This document shows, piece after piece, positions 17,626 to 26,667 of a DNA stretch of 32,488 nucleotides. The stretch's first letter is position 1. Each line of letters starts with the position of its first letter. The position numbers and the translations under genes are program-made. Origin of the DNA: Gammaproteobacteria bacterium (GTDB lineage Bacteria; Pseudomonadota; Gammaproteobacteria; Steroidobacterales; Steroidobacteraceae); assembly GCA_025358615.1 (NCBI GenBank), contig JANYIY010000383.1, positions 1 to 32,488 of the forward strand. The letters run 5' to 3'. The notes under the pieces were generated by a model. The model saw only the letters and a program-made list of their open reading frames with translations. It was not told where the DNA came from and made no database searches.

Positions 17626-18837
17626 TCAGCTACCTTCGTGACCGGCGATGAGCCTAGAGGAATTTCGGGGGCTGCGAAACACCAACGGCTTCTGCTCTGC
17701 GCCCAAGTGCAATGCACCCGCCAGCGACCGAGCCGGTGAGTCGCCGGCCGGACGCTCCGCGCGGGCCACCGCCTCGGTCACCAAGTGATGATGCGGCGAC
17801 AGATCGCACACCGGGTCCGCGTTCGCGGCATCGCCCGTCAAGAGATAGGCCTGGCAGCGGCAGCCGCCGAAGTCGCGAGCCTTTTCCGGACAGCTGCGGC
17901 AGGGCTCCTTCATCCAGGCGTCGCCGCGAAAATGATTGAAGCTCTCAGACTCGTACCAAATCTGCGCGATGCCGGCTTGGCAAACGTTCGGGAAATCGAG
18001 CCCGGGCAACATGCGGGCCGCGTGACAGGGAAGCGCCGTTCCATCCGGCGTAATGGTGAGAAAAATCGAGCCCAAGCCCTTCATGCAGGGCTTGGGACGG
18101 ATCTCGAAATAATCGGGAACGACGAAGAAAATCTGCATCCGGCGGCCGACGCGCTCGCGAAAGCGCTGCATGGTCTGCTCGGCCCGCTCCACCTGCGCCC
18201 GGCTGGGCAGCAACTGCTCGCGATTGTGCCAGGCCCAGCCGTAGTACTGGGTGTTCGCCAACTCGACATAGTCCGCGCCCAGGCGCAGCGCCATTTCCAG
18301 AATTTCTTCCACGTGATCGATGTTGAGCCGATGCAGAACCACGTTCAGCACCATGGGATAGTCGTATTGCTTGATCAGAGCGGCCACCGCCGATTTCAGC
18401 TCAAAGGTGCGGGTGCTGCTTAAGAAATCGTTCATCTGCTGCGTGCTGTCCTGAAAGGACAGCTGGACGTGATCCAGCCCAGATTTCTTCAAGGCTCGCA
18501 GCCGCATTTCATTCAAACCCACGCCCGAAGTGATCAGGTTGGTATAGAAGCCGAGTTGGTGTGCCTCGCCCACGATCACTTCCAAGTCGTCGCGCGCCAG
18601 GGGTTCGCCGCCCGACAGTCCCAGTTGCACCGCGCCCAAGGCGCGCGCTTCGCGCAACACCCGAATCCAATCGTCCGTGCCGAGCTCTGTGCTGCTGCGT
18701 GCGAAGTCCGTGGGGTTGTAGCAGAAGGCGCAGTGCAGAGGACACCGGTAAGTCAACTCCAGCAGCAGCCATAGGGGCGGCCCAGGCCGCGGCGTGCCCG
18801 CGCCCTGCGCTGAATTCACGAGCGGATCTGCAGCCAT
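17626..18837 (-). CDS. pqqE: PqqA peptide cyclase (radical SAM, SPASM)
   Basis: LLLELTYRCPLHCAFCYNP radical SAM motif; SGGEPLARDDL; SPASM Cys set CMKGLG...CHAARMLPG...EPCRSCPEKARDFGGCRCQAYLLTGDAANADPVCDLS. Confidence 0.96.
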   Translation of the reverse strand: MAADPLVNSAQGAGTPRPGPPLWLLLELTYRCPLHCAFCYNPTDFARSSTELGTDDWIRVLREARALGAVQLGLSGGEPLARDDLEVIVGEAHQLGFYTNLITSGVGLNEMRLRALKKSGLDHVQLSFQDSTQQMNDFLSSTRTFELKSAVAALIKQYDYPMVLNVVLHRLNIDHVEEILEMALRLGADYVELANTQYYGWAWHNREQLLPSRAQVERAEQTMQRFRERVGRRMQIFFVVPDYFEIRPKPCMKGLGSIFLTITPDGTALPCHAARMLPGLDFPNVCQAGIAQIWYESESFNHFRGDAWMKEPCRSCPEKARDFGGCRCQAYLLTGDAANADPVCDLSPHHHLVTEAVARAERPAGDSPARSLAGALHLGAEQKPLVFRSPRNSSRLIAGHEGS

Positions 18838-19115
18838 TTCTTCTCCACCGCCATGATGACGAAGCGCTGCACGTCCCCGGAAAGGTTGGCAGCCGCAAAG
18901 GCGCGCTCGAGATCCTGCGTGATGTCGGCGATCGTCGTCGCCCCATCGCAGCGCTTGAGGATTTCGCCGGCGCTGCCGTTGAGCTTGATCATCCCTTCGG
19001 GATACAGCAGCACGTGCGCATTTTGCGCGGCCTCCCATTGCAGCCGGAAACCGCGGCCGATGGCCGGCCGCGACTCGGCAGTGAGGGAAATGTCGCCCAC
19101 GCCGGAGTCACTCAT
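18816..19115 (-). CDS. pqqD: PqqD peptide chaperone
   Basis: [44 protein letters not shown]; position between pqqC and pqqE. Confidence 0.94.
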   Translation of the reverse strand: MSDSGVGDISLTAESRPAIGRGFRLQWEAAQNAHVLLYPEGMIKLNGSAGEILKRCDGATTIADITQDLERAFAAANLSGDVQRFVIMAVEKKWLQIRS

Positions 19116-19810
19116 GCCGGGCTCATATAACGCAGCGCCATGGCATCGCTCATTTGCCACAGCACGTCGAGCTTGAATTTAAGAATGTCCAAAGCACGCT
19201 CCTGCGCAGCACGTGTAGCGAAGCGATCCAACGTCAGTGCGAGTCCGATTTCCACGTCGCGGCGCGCCAGGCTGACCCGGCTCTGGAAATATTCCAGCCC
19301 CGCACGGTCGATCCACGGATAATGCAGCGGCCAATTCGCGAGACGCTGCTTATGGATCTCGGGTGCGAACAGCTCGGTCAACGAGGAGCATACCGCCTCC
19401 GGCCAGGGCGCACGGCGCGCGAAGTTGACATAGGCATCCACCGCGAAGCGCACGCCGGGCAGGACTTCGCTCAGACTCTCCACGAATTCCCGGGTCAATC
19501 CCACCGCCTCCGCCAGCCGCAGCCAGGATTCGATTCCACCGGCGTCTTCGCCATAGCCATCGTGATCGAGAATGCGCTGCACCCAGGCACGGCGCACGGC
19601 CCGGTCCGTGCAATTGGCGAGAATGGCGGCATCCTTGATCGGGATGTTGATCTGGTAATAGAAGCGATTGGCAACCCAGCCGCGAATCTGCGTTGGCGTG
19701 GCGGCGCCGGAATTCAGCAGCACATTGAATGGATGATGAATGTGGTAGGCGCGCCCCTGAGTTCGCAGCTGCGCTTCGAATTCCTCGCGACTCCAGGCGG
19801 CGGCACTCAT
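19112..19810 (-). CDS. pqqC: PqqC pyrroloquinoline-quinone synthase
   Basis: [64 protein letters not shown]. Confidence 0.97.
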   Translation of the reverse strand: MSAAAWSREEFEAQLRTQGRAYHIHHPFNVLLNSGAATPTQIRGWVANRFYYQINIPIKDAAILANCTDRAVRRAWVQRILDHDGYGEDAGGIESWLRLAEAVGLTREFVESLSEVLPGVRFAVDAYVNFARRAPWPEAVCSSLTELFAPEIHKQRLANWPLHYPWIDRAGLEYFQSRVSLARRDVEIGLALTLDRFATRAAQERALDILKFKLDVLWQMSDAMALRYMSPA

Positions 19811-20721
19811 ACGGCAATCTCCATTCCATCTCGCGCGACTTCGACGCCGCGGCGCGCAAGCTCCGCCGCTTCGGCGGACGCTTCGTTGAGAATGGGATTG
19901 GTGTTGTTGATATGAATCAGAATCTTGCGCGTGGCGGACGGCAGCCGCTCCAGCCACTCCAGCATGCCGCCCGCACCGGATTGCGGCAGATGGCCGATAT
20001 CGCGTGCGCGCTTGGCCGAGATTCCCATGCTAATCATTTCATCGTCGACCCAAAATGTGCCGTCCACCAACACGCAGGACGCGGCCTGCATGGCTTGCCA
20101 CAGCCGTTCATCGATGGCGCTCAAGCCCGGGGCATACACCACCGAACGTCCGCTCGCGACATCCTCGATCACCAGGGCCAGGTTGTCGCCGACCATCGGG
20201 GTATCGCGGTTGGGGGAATAGGGAGCCGGTTTGCTCGCGACCGGCAAGGCGTGCCAGCGCACTCCCGGCACCTCATCGATCGCGAAGGCGCTGCCATCCG
20301 GAACGACGCGGCGCCGCTCCACGCCACAAAAATAGCCCAGCACCCCCAGCACAGGATTGCCGCGGGTGAGGTCGGCAAAGGTGCTGTCGGTGCACCATAG
20401 GGGCCACGGACGCACCGCCTCACGCAACATATAAAGTCCGGTGGTGTGGTCGACCTGGCCGTCAACCAGAACGATGGCGGTAATGGCGCTATCTCGGATG
20501 GTGCGCGCCGGCTGCAAATCGGGATTTGCCTGCAATTGTGCGAGGACGTCGGGTGATGCATTCACCAGTGCCCACTGGTTGCCGGCGCCGACCGCAATGG
20601 AGGACTGGGTGCGTGCTTGGGTCTGCAATGTGCCGGTGCGATAGCCCTTGCAGTTCGGGCAGTTGCAATTCCACTGCGGAAAGCCGCCTCCGGCGGCGGA
20701 CCCCAGTACCCGGATTTTCAC
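19807..20721 (-). CDS. pqqB: PqqB (metallo-beta-lactamase-fold PQQ biosynthesis protein)
   Basis: GTG start; [26 protein letters not shown] (conserved CxCxxC), [21 protein letters not shown]. Confidence 0.96.
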   Translation of the reverse strand: MKIRVLGSAAGGGFPQWNCNCPNCKGYRTGTLQTQARTQSSIAVGAGNQWALVNASPDVLAQLQANPDLQPARTIRDSAITAIVLVDGQVDHTTGLYMLREAVRPWPLWCTDSTFADLTRGNPVLGVLGYFCGVERRRVVPDGSAFAIDEVPGVRWHALPVASKPAPYSPNRDTPMVGDNLALVIEDVASGRSVVYAPGLSAIDERLWQAMQAASCVLVDGTFWVDDEMISMGISAKRARDIGHLPQSGAGGMLEWLERLPSATRKILIHINNTNPILNEASAEAAELARRGVEVARDGMEIAV

Positions 20722-20733
20722 TAAAGTAGGCGC

Positions 20734-20751
20734 CGCCCGCAGGCGCGGGCG
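20734..20751 (-). promoter_or_regulatory. Hairpin between pqqA and pqqB
   Basis: Perfect 7-bp arms CGCCCGC-AGGC-GCGGGCG in the 43-nt pqqA-pqqB gap; no T-tract. Confidence 0.6.
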
Positions 20752-20764
20752 AACACCCCGCTAC

Positions 20765-20839
20765 TCAGCGATTCGACACATACATCGTGATTTCCATACC
20801 GAACCGCAATTCAACCGCTTGTGGCGTTTCCCATTTCAT
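20765..20839 (-). CDS. pqqA: PqqA precursor peptide (24 aa)
   Basis: MKWETPQAVELRFGMEITMYVSNR with the conserved Glu16 and Tyr20 spacing (ExxxY). AGGAG at good spacing upstream; directly upstream of pqqB. Absent from the supplied ORF list. Confidence 0.95.
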   Translation of the reverse strand: MKWETPQAVELRFGMEITMYVSNR

Positions 20840-20906
20840 ATCGAATCTCCTGGTGAGGTACCGCGCCATGTTCCTCCCAGTGCTCACTTGCTCGAATCAG
20901 CGGCAT

Positions 20907-20935
20907 CATGAATCTGGACTCATGAATTTCATGAG
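20907..20935. promoter_or_regulatory. Candidate regulator binding site in the pqqA / histidine kinase divergent intergenic region
   Basis: Perfect dyad CTCATGAA-T-TTCATGAG (20919..20935) plus an extra CATGAA half-site at 20907..20912. Confidence 0.5.
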
Positions 20936-21027
20936 AGGTGCCGTCGCGATCGCCCCACCCCCCTCACCGCTCCCGTGAGCCCACCGGCCCCACCCCTTGT
21001 CGCCGCACCCCCTGGTACCATGCTTGC

Positions 21028-22380
21028 ATGAGACTGCGGACCCGCCTGAATCTCGTGGTTGCGGCCCTCAGTGCCGCATTTGTGATCGTGCTGATCGCGG
21101 CCGAGGTTCAAAGTACACGCACCTCTGTGCGCGAGGAAATCGAAGCGGCGAACCGCGTGGCATCGCAATTGCTGGGCCGGCTGGCGGGCGTCTATTCCCA
21201 AGTGGGCGGCCCGGATCTGGTATTGCAGTTCCTGCAGCAGCTCGGCCGGGTCCGCGCCAACGAAGTATCGCTGCTGTCCGCCACCGGAGAAGTGGTGTAT
21301 CGCTCGCCGCCGGCGGTCTACAAGGCGGGTCGCGAGGCGCCGGCGTGGTTTTCACACCTTCTGGCGCCGCAGTCGACCACGTATTCCTTCCCGCTGCGCG
21401 GCGGGGTGTTGCTGGTGGTACAGGCCCAGCCCTCGCGCGCCGTGCTCGATGCCTGGGACGACATCACACGGCTTGCCGCCATCGCGGCCGCCATGTTCGT
21501 CATCGTCAACGGGTTGGCGTTCTGGTCAGTGAAGCGTGCCCTGGAGCCCTTTCCGGTCATAGCCGACGGCCTCGAGCGTATACAACAGGGAGATCTCGCC
21601 TTCCGCCTGGCGCCGCTGGCAGGCAATGAGGCCCATGCCATCGGCGCCGCGTTCAACCGCATGGCGCAAGCCGTGCAGGACAAGGTCTTGGCCGAGCGCA
21701 AGGCCCACGATGCCGAGGCGCGGCTGGAGGAACGGCGTGAGATGGCCTCACTGGCCGACCAGCGCGTCGAAGAGGAGCGGCGTTTGATCGCACATGAGCT
21801 GCACGACGAATTCGGCCAGTCGGTCACGGCAATCCGCAGCCTCGCGCAGGCGATCGCGACCCAGGGTGGCGTGCGCGATCCTGCGACCGGCGATGTGGCG
21901 CGCATGATTTCGGATGAAGCCGGCCGCCTGTACGATGCCATGCACGGTCTGATTCCCCGCCTGTCGCCGCTGTCGCTCGATACATTGGGGCTGGCCGCGA
22001 CGCTCGAGAGCTTGGTCCGGGATTGGCAGCGGCGCCACCCTTCGATTGCTCTCTCGCTTTCGCATGAAATTCCCATCGAATTGGGCCCGAGCATTGGCTT
22101 GGCCATCTACCGGGTAGTCCAGGAAGGGCTGATCAACGCCTTGCGGCACGCGCAGGCTTCGCGGGTGGACATGGTCTTGCAATGCGACGCCCAGCGAATC
22201 CTGGTGACGGTGACCGATGACGGCGTCGGCTTGCCGGCCGACTGGTCGCGGCCCGGACATTTTGGCCTCCGCGGTATGGCGGATCGAGTGCGTCAATTGC
22301 GGGGTACATTCACTATCGCCAATCATGAGGGTATGGGCGTGCGGCTCACCGCCGACATACCCTTGGGCGGACAGGCATGA
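21028..22380 (+). CDS. Sensor histidine kinase (NarL-type partner, HisKA_3)
   Basis: Two hydrophobic N-terminal segments, HAMP region, LIAHELHDEFGQSVTAIRSLAQA, ATP-binding VTDDGVGLPADW...GHFGLRGMADRVRQLRG. Confidence 0.93.
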   Translation: MRLRTRLNLVVAALSAAFVIVLIAAEVQSTRTSVREEIEAANRVASQLLGRLAGVYSQVGGPDLVLQFLQQLGRVRANEVSLLSATGEVVYRSPPAVYKAGREAPAWFSHLLAPQSTTYSFPLRGGVLLVVQAQPSRAVLDAWDDITRLAAIAAAMFVIVNGLAFWSVKRALEPFPVIADGLERIQQGDLAFRLAPLAGNEAHAIGAAFNRMAQAVQDKVLAERKAHDAEARLEERREMASLADQRVEEERRLIAHELHDEFGQSVTAIRSLAQAIATQGGVRDPATGDVARMISDEAGRLYDAMHGLIPRLSPLSLDTLGLAATLESLVRDWQRRHPSIALSLSHEIPIELGPSIGLAIYRVVQEGLINALRHAQASRVDMVLQCDAQRILVTVTDDGVGLPADWSRPGHFGLRGMADRVRQLRGTFTIANHEGMGVRLTADIPLGGQA

Positions 22381-23012
22381 TTCGCGTCCTGTTGGTGGAT
22401 GATCACGCCGTGGTGCGTGTGGGGTTTCGGCTGCTGTTGCAATCGGTGCCGGATATGTCAGTGGTCGCCGAGGCCGATTCAGGTGAGGCGGCGTGCCAGA
22501 TGTATGCGGAGTGCAATCCCGACGTGGTCGTCATGGACCTCGCCATGCCGGGCATGGGGGGCCTCGAGGCACTGCGCCGGATTCGCGCCCGCCAGCCCGA
22601 AGCACAAATACTCACCCTGTCGGCGCACGATGATCCCATGCATGCCCGTCGGGCCCTGCAGGAGGGCGCGCTGGGTTTTCTGTCGAAGCGCAGCGCACCC
22701 GAAGCGCTGCTCGAGGCCGTGACCACGGTGGCCGCCGGCCGCCGCTACTTAGACCCCGTGCTCGCTCAGAAGCTGGCATTGTCGGAATTCGACGGCGGCG
22801 CCAAGTCGCCGGTCGAACGCCTGTCGGAGCGCGAATTCGAAGTGTTTGTCCGACTGGCCGGCGGTGCAACGGTGCAGCGCATCGCCGTGGATCTGAAACT
22901 GTCCGCCTCGACCATCGGCACTCACCTGTACAACATCAAGCAGAAACTCGGCGTGGTCAATCAATCTGAATTGACACTGATCGCGATTCGCCACGGCCTC
23001 ATCGACGCCTGA
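22377..23012 (+). CDS. NarL/LuxR-family response regulator
   Basis: RVLLVDDHAVVRVGF, DVVVMDLAMPGMGG; C-terminal LSEREFEVFVRLAGGATVQRIAVDLKLSASTIGTHLYNIKQKLGV. ATGA overlap with the kinase. Confidence 0.95.
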   Translation: MIRVLLVDDHAVVRVGFRLLLQSVPDMSVVAEADSGEAACQMYAECNPDVVVMDLAMPGMGGLEALRRIRARQPEAQILTLSAHDDPMHARRALQEGALGFLSKRSAPEALLEAVTTVAAGRRYLDPVLAQKLALSEFDGGAKSPVERLSEREFEVFVRLAGGATVQRIAVDLKLSASTIGTHLYNIKQKLGVVNQSELTLIAIRHGLIDA

Positions 23013-23052
23013 TCGTTTATTATCGGTTCATGGAAACCAGCCCGGACGCATC

Positions 23053-23502
23053 ATGAACGCCATTCGAATTCAGCCCCTAGCCGATCAAAACCACGCCGAC
23101 TGGTTGCCGCTATGGCGCGGCTACCAGTCCTTCTACAAGACGGACATACCCGCGGAAGTATCCCAGGTCACCTGGTCGCGGCTGCTCGACCCCAGCGAAC
23201 CGATGGGGGCGGCGCTGGCCTGGGACGGCTCCAAAGCCGTGGGCCTGGTGCACCATATTCGGCATCGATCCTGTTGGACCATCGGCGACTATCTGTACCT
23301 ACAGGATCTGTTCGTGAGTCCGGAAGCGCGCGGCGCCGGCATCGGCCGCAAGCTGATTGAATACGTATACGAGCTCGGCCGCGCCGCAGGATGCGCACGG
23401 GTACACTGGCTGACGCACGAAACCAATACCGACGCCATGTTGCTATACGACCGAATCGCGGAGCGTTCCGGCTTCGTGCAATATCGGCGCGCGCTGAAAT
23501 AG
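23053..23502 (+). CDS. GNAT-family N-acetyltransferase
   Basis: YLQDLFVSPEARGAGIGRKLIEYVYELGRAAGCARVHWLTHETNTDAMLLYDRIAERSGFVQY. Confidence 0.92.
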   Translation: MNAIRIQPLADQNHADWLPLWRGYQSFYKTDIPAEVSQVTWSRLLDPSEPMGAALAWDGSKAVGLVHHIRHRSCWTIGDYLYLQDLFVSPEARGAGIGRKLIEYVYELGRAAGCARVHWLTHETNTDAMLLYDRIAERSGFVQYRRALK

Positions 23503-23528
23503 CTGCCGCGAACGGCAAATAAACGCGA

Positions 23529-23906
23529 TTAGGCGCTTACAGCAAAGGAGTCGACCCGGTTGGGATAGAAGGCAAGATAGCCCTTGATTTCCGCAACCGC
23601 CGGATACGGTTCCTCGTAAGTCCACACGGCGTTCACCGACTTAGCGCCACCGGCCGGCACGCTGTAATAGGAGCATTCACCCTTGTAGGGGCAGTAAGTC
23701 ACCTGAGCCGATTGGCGCAGCATCGACATGTCGGCATCCTTCCTTGGAATATAAAGAACCGGTGGATAGCTGGCCTCACGCAATAGCAATGCCTGTCTGC
23801 TATTCGCGATCTCTATCATCGCTACCGAAACAACGATGTGCGAGCCGCTGGGCTCAATGCTGATTGGGTGGTCTGGGCCGGGCGTCTTCATAGGTGCCAT
23901 TGTCAT
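23529..23906 (-). CDS. DUF427 domain protein
   Basis: SIEPSGSHIVVSVAMIEIANSRQALLLREASYPPVLYIPRKDADMSML..TYCPYKGECSYYSV, typical DUF427 pattern. Confidence 0.88.
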   Translation of the reverse strand: MTMAPMKTPGPDHPISIEPSGSHIVVSVAMIEIANSRQALLLREASYPPVLYIPRKDADMSMLRQSAQVTYCPYKGECSYYSVPAGGAKSVNAVWTYEEPYPAVAEIKGYLAFYPNRVDSFAVSA

Positions 23907-23985
23907 CCCCAGGAGCCTGCCGCGGCAATGGTGTGGCTATAATCCGAATCACACGCCACGCCAGTGTCGCCACAAGAGTAGGTCA

Positions 23986-24885
23986 ATGCGCCGATTCGAG
24001 GAGAAAATCCGATCAACAAACTTCGTTGTCACCAGTGAGTTGACCCCGCCAAAGGGTATCGACCTGTCCGATTTCTTCGCCAAAGCCGACGCGCTTAAAG
24101 GCTTCGTCGATGCCATCAACATCACCGAATCACCCCGCGCGCGAATGGCAGTCGAACCCAAATCGGTCGCACACCTGCTGCAGGATCGCGGCCTCGAGGC
24201 CATTGTTCAAATTACCGCGCGGGACCGCAACCGTATCGCCATCCAGGCCGACTTGCTCGGCGCCTCCTTGCTCGGTCTTGGCAACTTTCTGTTCATGACG
24301 GGAGACGACCCGAAGAACGGCGACCACCCCGAGGCTAAGGGCGTGTTCGATTTAACGACTCTAGAGATGCTGCAAGCGGCACGTTCGCTGCGCCGCGGCC
24401 GGGACGTATCGGGCAATGTCTTGCATGGCGCGCCCCCACTATTCCTCGGCGCGACCATGAACCCAGGAGCGGCGGATCTGATGCGCGAGGTCGACAATTC
24501 ACACCGAAAAATTGACGCCGGCGCGCAGTTCTTTCAGACACAGGCCATCTACAACACAGATTTTCTGGAGCAATTTCTCGAAGCCGCAAAGCTCGGGAAT
24601 ATTCCTCTCCTCGCGGGCGTCATCCCGCTCAAGTCGGCAAAGATGGCTGCATGGCTCAATGCAAACGTCCCCGGAATTCGTGTGCCTGCAGAGATCCTTG
24701 AGGAATTGGAGCGCGCGGGGCCGGAGCGTGAAGCAGCCAAGGGCATTGAAATCGCCGCTCGCACCGTACGCCGCCTGCGCGACATATGTGCCGGAGTACA
24801 CATCATGGCGCTGGGATGGGAGATGAAAATCCCCGAGATTCTGCGCGCTGCCGAAGTGTCGCAAAGGGATCTCTATGCCGTCTGA
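23986..24885 (+). CDS. metF: Methylenetetrahydrofolate reductase family protein
   Basis: FVVTSELTPPKGIDLSDFF, INITESPRARM, ITARDRNRIAIQADLLGASLLGLGNFLFMTGDDPKNGDHPEAKGVFDL, GAQFFQTQAIYN. Confidence 0.9.
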   Translation: MRRFEEKIRSTNFVVTSELTPPKGIDLSDFFAKADALKGFVDAINITESPRARMAVEPKSVAHLLQDRGLEAIVQITARDRNRIAIQADLLGASLLGLGNFLFMTGDDPKNGDHPEAKGVFDLTTLEMLQAARSLRRGRDVSGNVLHGAPPLFLGATMNPGAADLMREVDNSHRKIDAGAQFFQTQAIYNTDFLEQFLEAAKLGNIPLLAGVIPLKSAKMAAWLNANVPGIRVPAEILEELERAGPEREAAKGIEIAARTVRRLRDICAGVHIMALGWEMKIPEILRAAEVSQRDLYAV

Positions 24886-26080
24886 TCGCGGTCCAGGCGC
24901 TTTAACGCTGTCGCGGCGCGCAGCTCTGGGGCAACTAGTCGCTGCGGCCGGCGTCGCGACGTTTGGCGCGGGCGTTGGCCGAGCTCAGAGCGCAGCCGCT
25001 CCCATCGGGGACGCGTCACGGCTCGTAGATCTAGGCATGGAACTCGATCCCCAGCAGCGCGCGGCAGGTGTGGCGTTCGTGGACGGCCATGCAACCCTCG
25101 ACACGCATTGTCATCCTGGCCGGTTCTTTCTCAAGGATTTGCCATATCAGACCCCAACTACGCGTGCGTTCGGCGAACCATTCGAAGATCGCGCGGTCGC
25201 CGAACTGGGTGCCGGCCGGGTGAGCGGCGTATTGATTGCCGCAGTGGCGGACATGCGGCTCCTCGAAATGACGGCGACTGGGGGATTGCACGCGGCCGGT
25301 GAATTTCCGCCGGGCGCAGCGTATGCGGACTATCGGCGGCAGCTCGCCGAACTCAAGTCGCTGGTCGCGCATCATGCGCTGGCAAAGGGCTTGAACCCAT
25401 CCGATATAGACAGCGCACACCGTCAGCACTTCACCTCCGCGGTCTTCGCAGTAGAGGGCGTCGACTTCATCGAGGATCGATTCGATCGAGTGCAGCAGGC
25501 TTTTCGCGATGGCGTTCGCGCCATCACGGTGGTGCACTACCACGTCAATCAAATCGGCGACATCCAAACTGAGGCGCCGGTTCACGGCGGCCTCACCCCC
25601 CTCGGCAGGTCCATCATCGGCGAAATGAATCGGGCAGGAATCCTCGTCGATCTTGCCCACGCCACCTTCGCGGTAACCAAAGACGTCATTGAGGTGTCGA
25701 CCAAACCGGTCATGATCTCCCATACCAACTTGTCCACACCCACGGCAAGCCATCCTCGACTGATCAGCACTGAGCATGCCAAGTTGGTGGCCGCAGCAGG
25801 CGGCATCATCGGTTCTTGGCCGTCAGGAATCGGGCAGTCGACGTTTTCGGACTACATCGATTCTATCCAGCGCCTGGTGGACGCCGTGGGCGTCGATCAC
25901 ACCGCGATCGGCACGGACATGGACGCCAACTACCGTCCAGTGTTGCGCAGCTACCTCGACTGGAGCCTCATTCCGGCCGCCTTGCTGGCGCGCGGCATGC
26001 ACCATGCCGAAGTCGCAAAGATCATGGGCGGTAATTTCCAACGCGTGTTCCAGGCGAGCCTATCCCGCACGCCGCGCTAA
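24875..26080 (+). CDS. M19-family (membrane dipeptidase-like) peptidase with twin-arginine type signal
   Basis: LSRRAALGQLVAAAGVATFGAGVGRAQ; FAVEGVDFIED, GILVDLAHATF, KPVMISHTNLSTPTASHPRLIS, VDHTAIGTDMDA. Overlaps metF by 11 nt. Confidence 0.88.
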   Translation: MPSDRGPGALTLSRRAALGQLVAAAGVATFGAGVGRAQSAAAPIGDASRLVDLGMELDPQQRAAGVAFVDGHATLDTHCHPGRFFLKDLPYQTPTTRAFGEPFEDRAVAELGAGRVSGVLIAAVADMRLLEMTATGGLHAAGEFPPGAAYADYRRQLAELKSLVAHHALAKGLNPSDIDSAHRQHFTSAVFAVEGVDFIEDRFDRVQQAFRDGVRAITVVHYHVNQIGDIQTEAPVHGGLTPLGRSIIGEMNRAGILVDLAHATFAVTKDVIEVSTKPVMISHTNLSTPTASHPRLISTEHAKLVAAAGGIIGSWPSGIGQSTFSDYIDSIQRLVDAVGVDHTAIGTDMDANYRPVLRSYLDWSLIPAALLARGMHHAEVAKIMGGNFQRVFQASLSRTPR

Positions 26081-26168
26081 CGCCCGCAATTCTTCATACC
26101 TTGTGCGGCAGGAGGAAGTCATCCTATGATCAGTGACGCATTTTTTTGCTCGCCGCCAGGATCCCGCC

Positions 26169-26636
26169 ATGACCGCATTCGACATCACCCCACCCACCGA
26201 CGCTCAGCGCCGCGACATTACCACCGAGCTCAGCGGTGACGAGCGCCGCGTTTTGCTGCAACATGGCACGGAAGCTGCGTTCTGCGGCGTGTTTCTCGAC
26301 AACAAGAAGGACGGAGTCTATACCTGTCGTTTCTGCGGCTTGCCTCTGTTTCGCTCCAGCGCAAAGTTCGATTCGGGCACCGGTTGGCCGAGTTTTTTCA
26401 AACCCTACGAGGAGGCGCACATTAAGCGCGTGCGCGACACCAGCTACGGCATGACGCGCATCGAGGAAATATGCGCGCGCTGCGGCAGCCACCTCGGCCA
26501 TATCTTCCCCGATGGACCGCCACCGACTGGGGAACGGCACTGCCTGAATTCAGTGTCCCTCTCGTTTACCGAGAAAGGTCACACGCTGCCCGACGTGCTG
26601 AAACGCGGTGGCCCTGAGGCGCAGGCGGCCACATGA
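26169..26636 (+). CDS. msrB: Peptide-methionine (R)-S-oxide reductase
   Basis: GVYTCRFCGLPLFRSSAKFDSGTGWPSFF, CARCGSHLGHIFPDGPPPTGERHCLNSVSLSF. Confidence 0.96.
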   Translation: MTAFDITPPTDAQRRDITTELSGDERRVLLQHGTEAAFCGVFLDNKKDGVYTCRFCGLPLFRSSAKFDSGTGWPSFFKPYEEAHIKRVRDTSYGMTRIEEICARCGSHLGHIFPDGPPPTGERHCLNSVSLSFTEKGHTLPDVLKRGGPEAQAAT

Positions 26637-26667
26637 CCGTCACCCGACACACCTGCTTAGGCCGCGA

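Noticed and set aside
19958-20210. Possible M16 PqqF-type peptidase in or near the pqq operon
   Set aside because: No HXXEH-containing M16 gene found in the window; only the M48 (HEXXH) peptidase is adjacent.
23504-23517. TGCCG-CGAA-CGGCA hairpin between the convergent GNAT and DUF427 genes
   Set aside because: Only a 5-bp stem and no T-tract; too weak to call a terminator from sequence alone.
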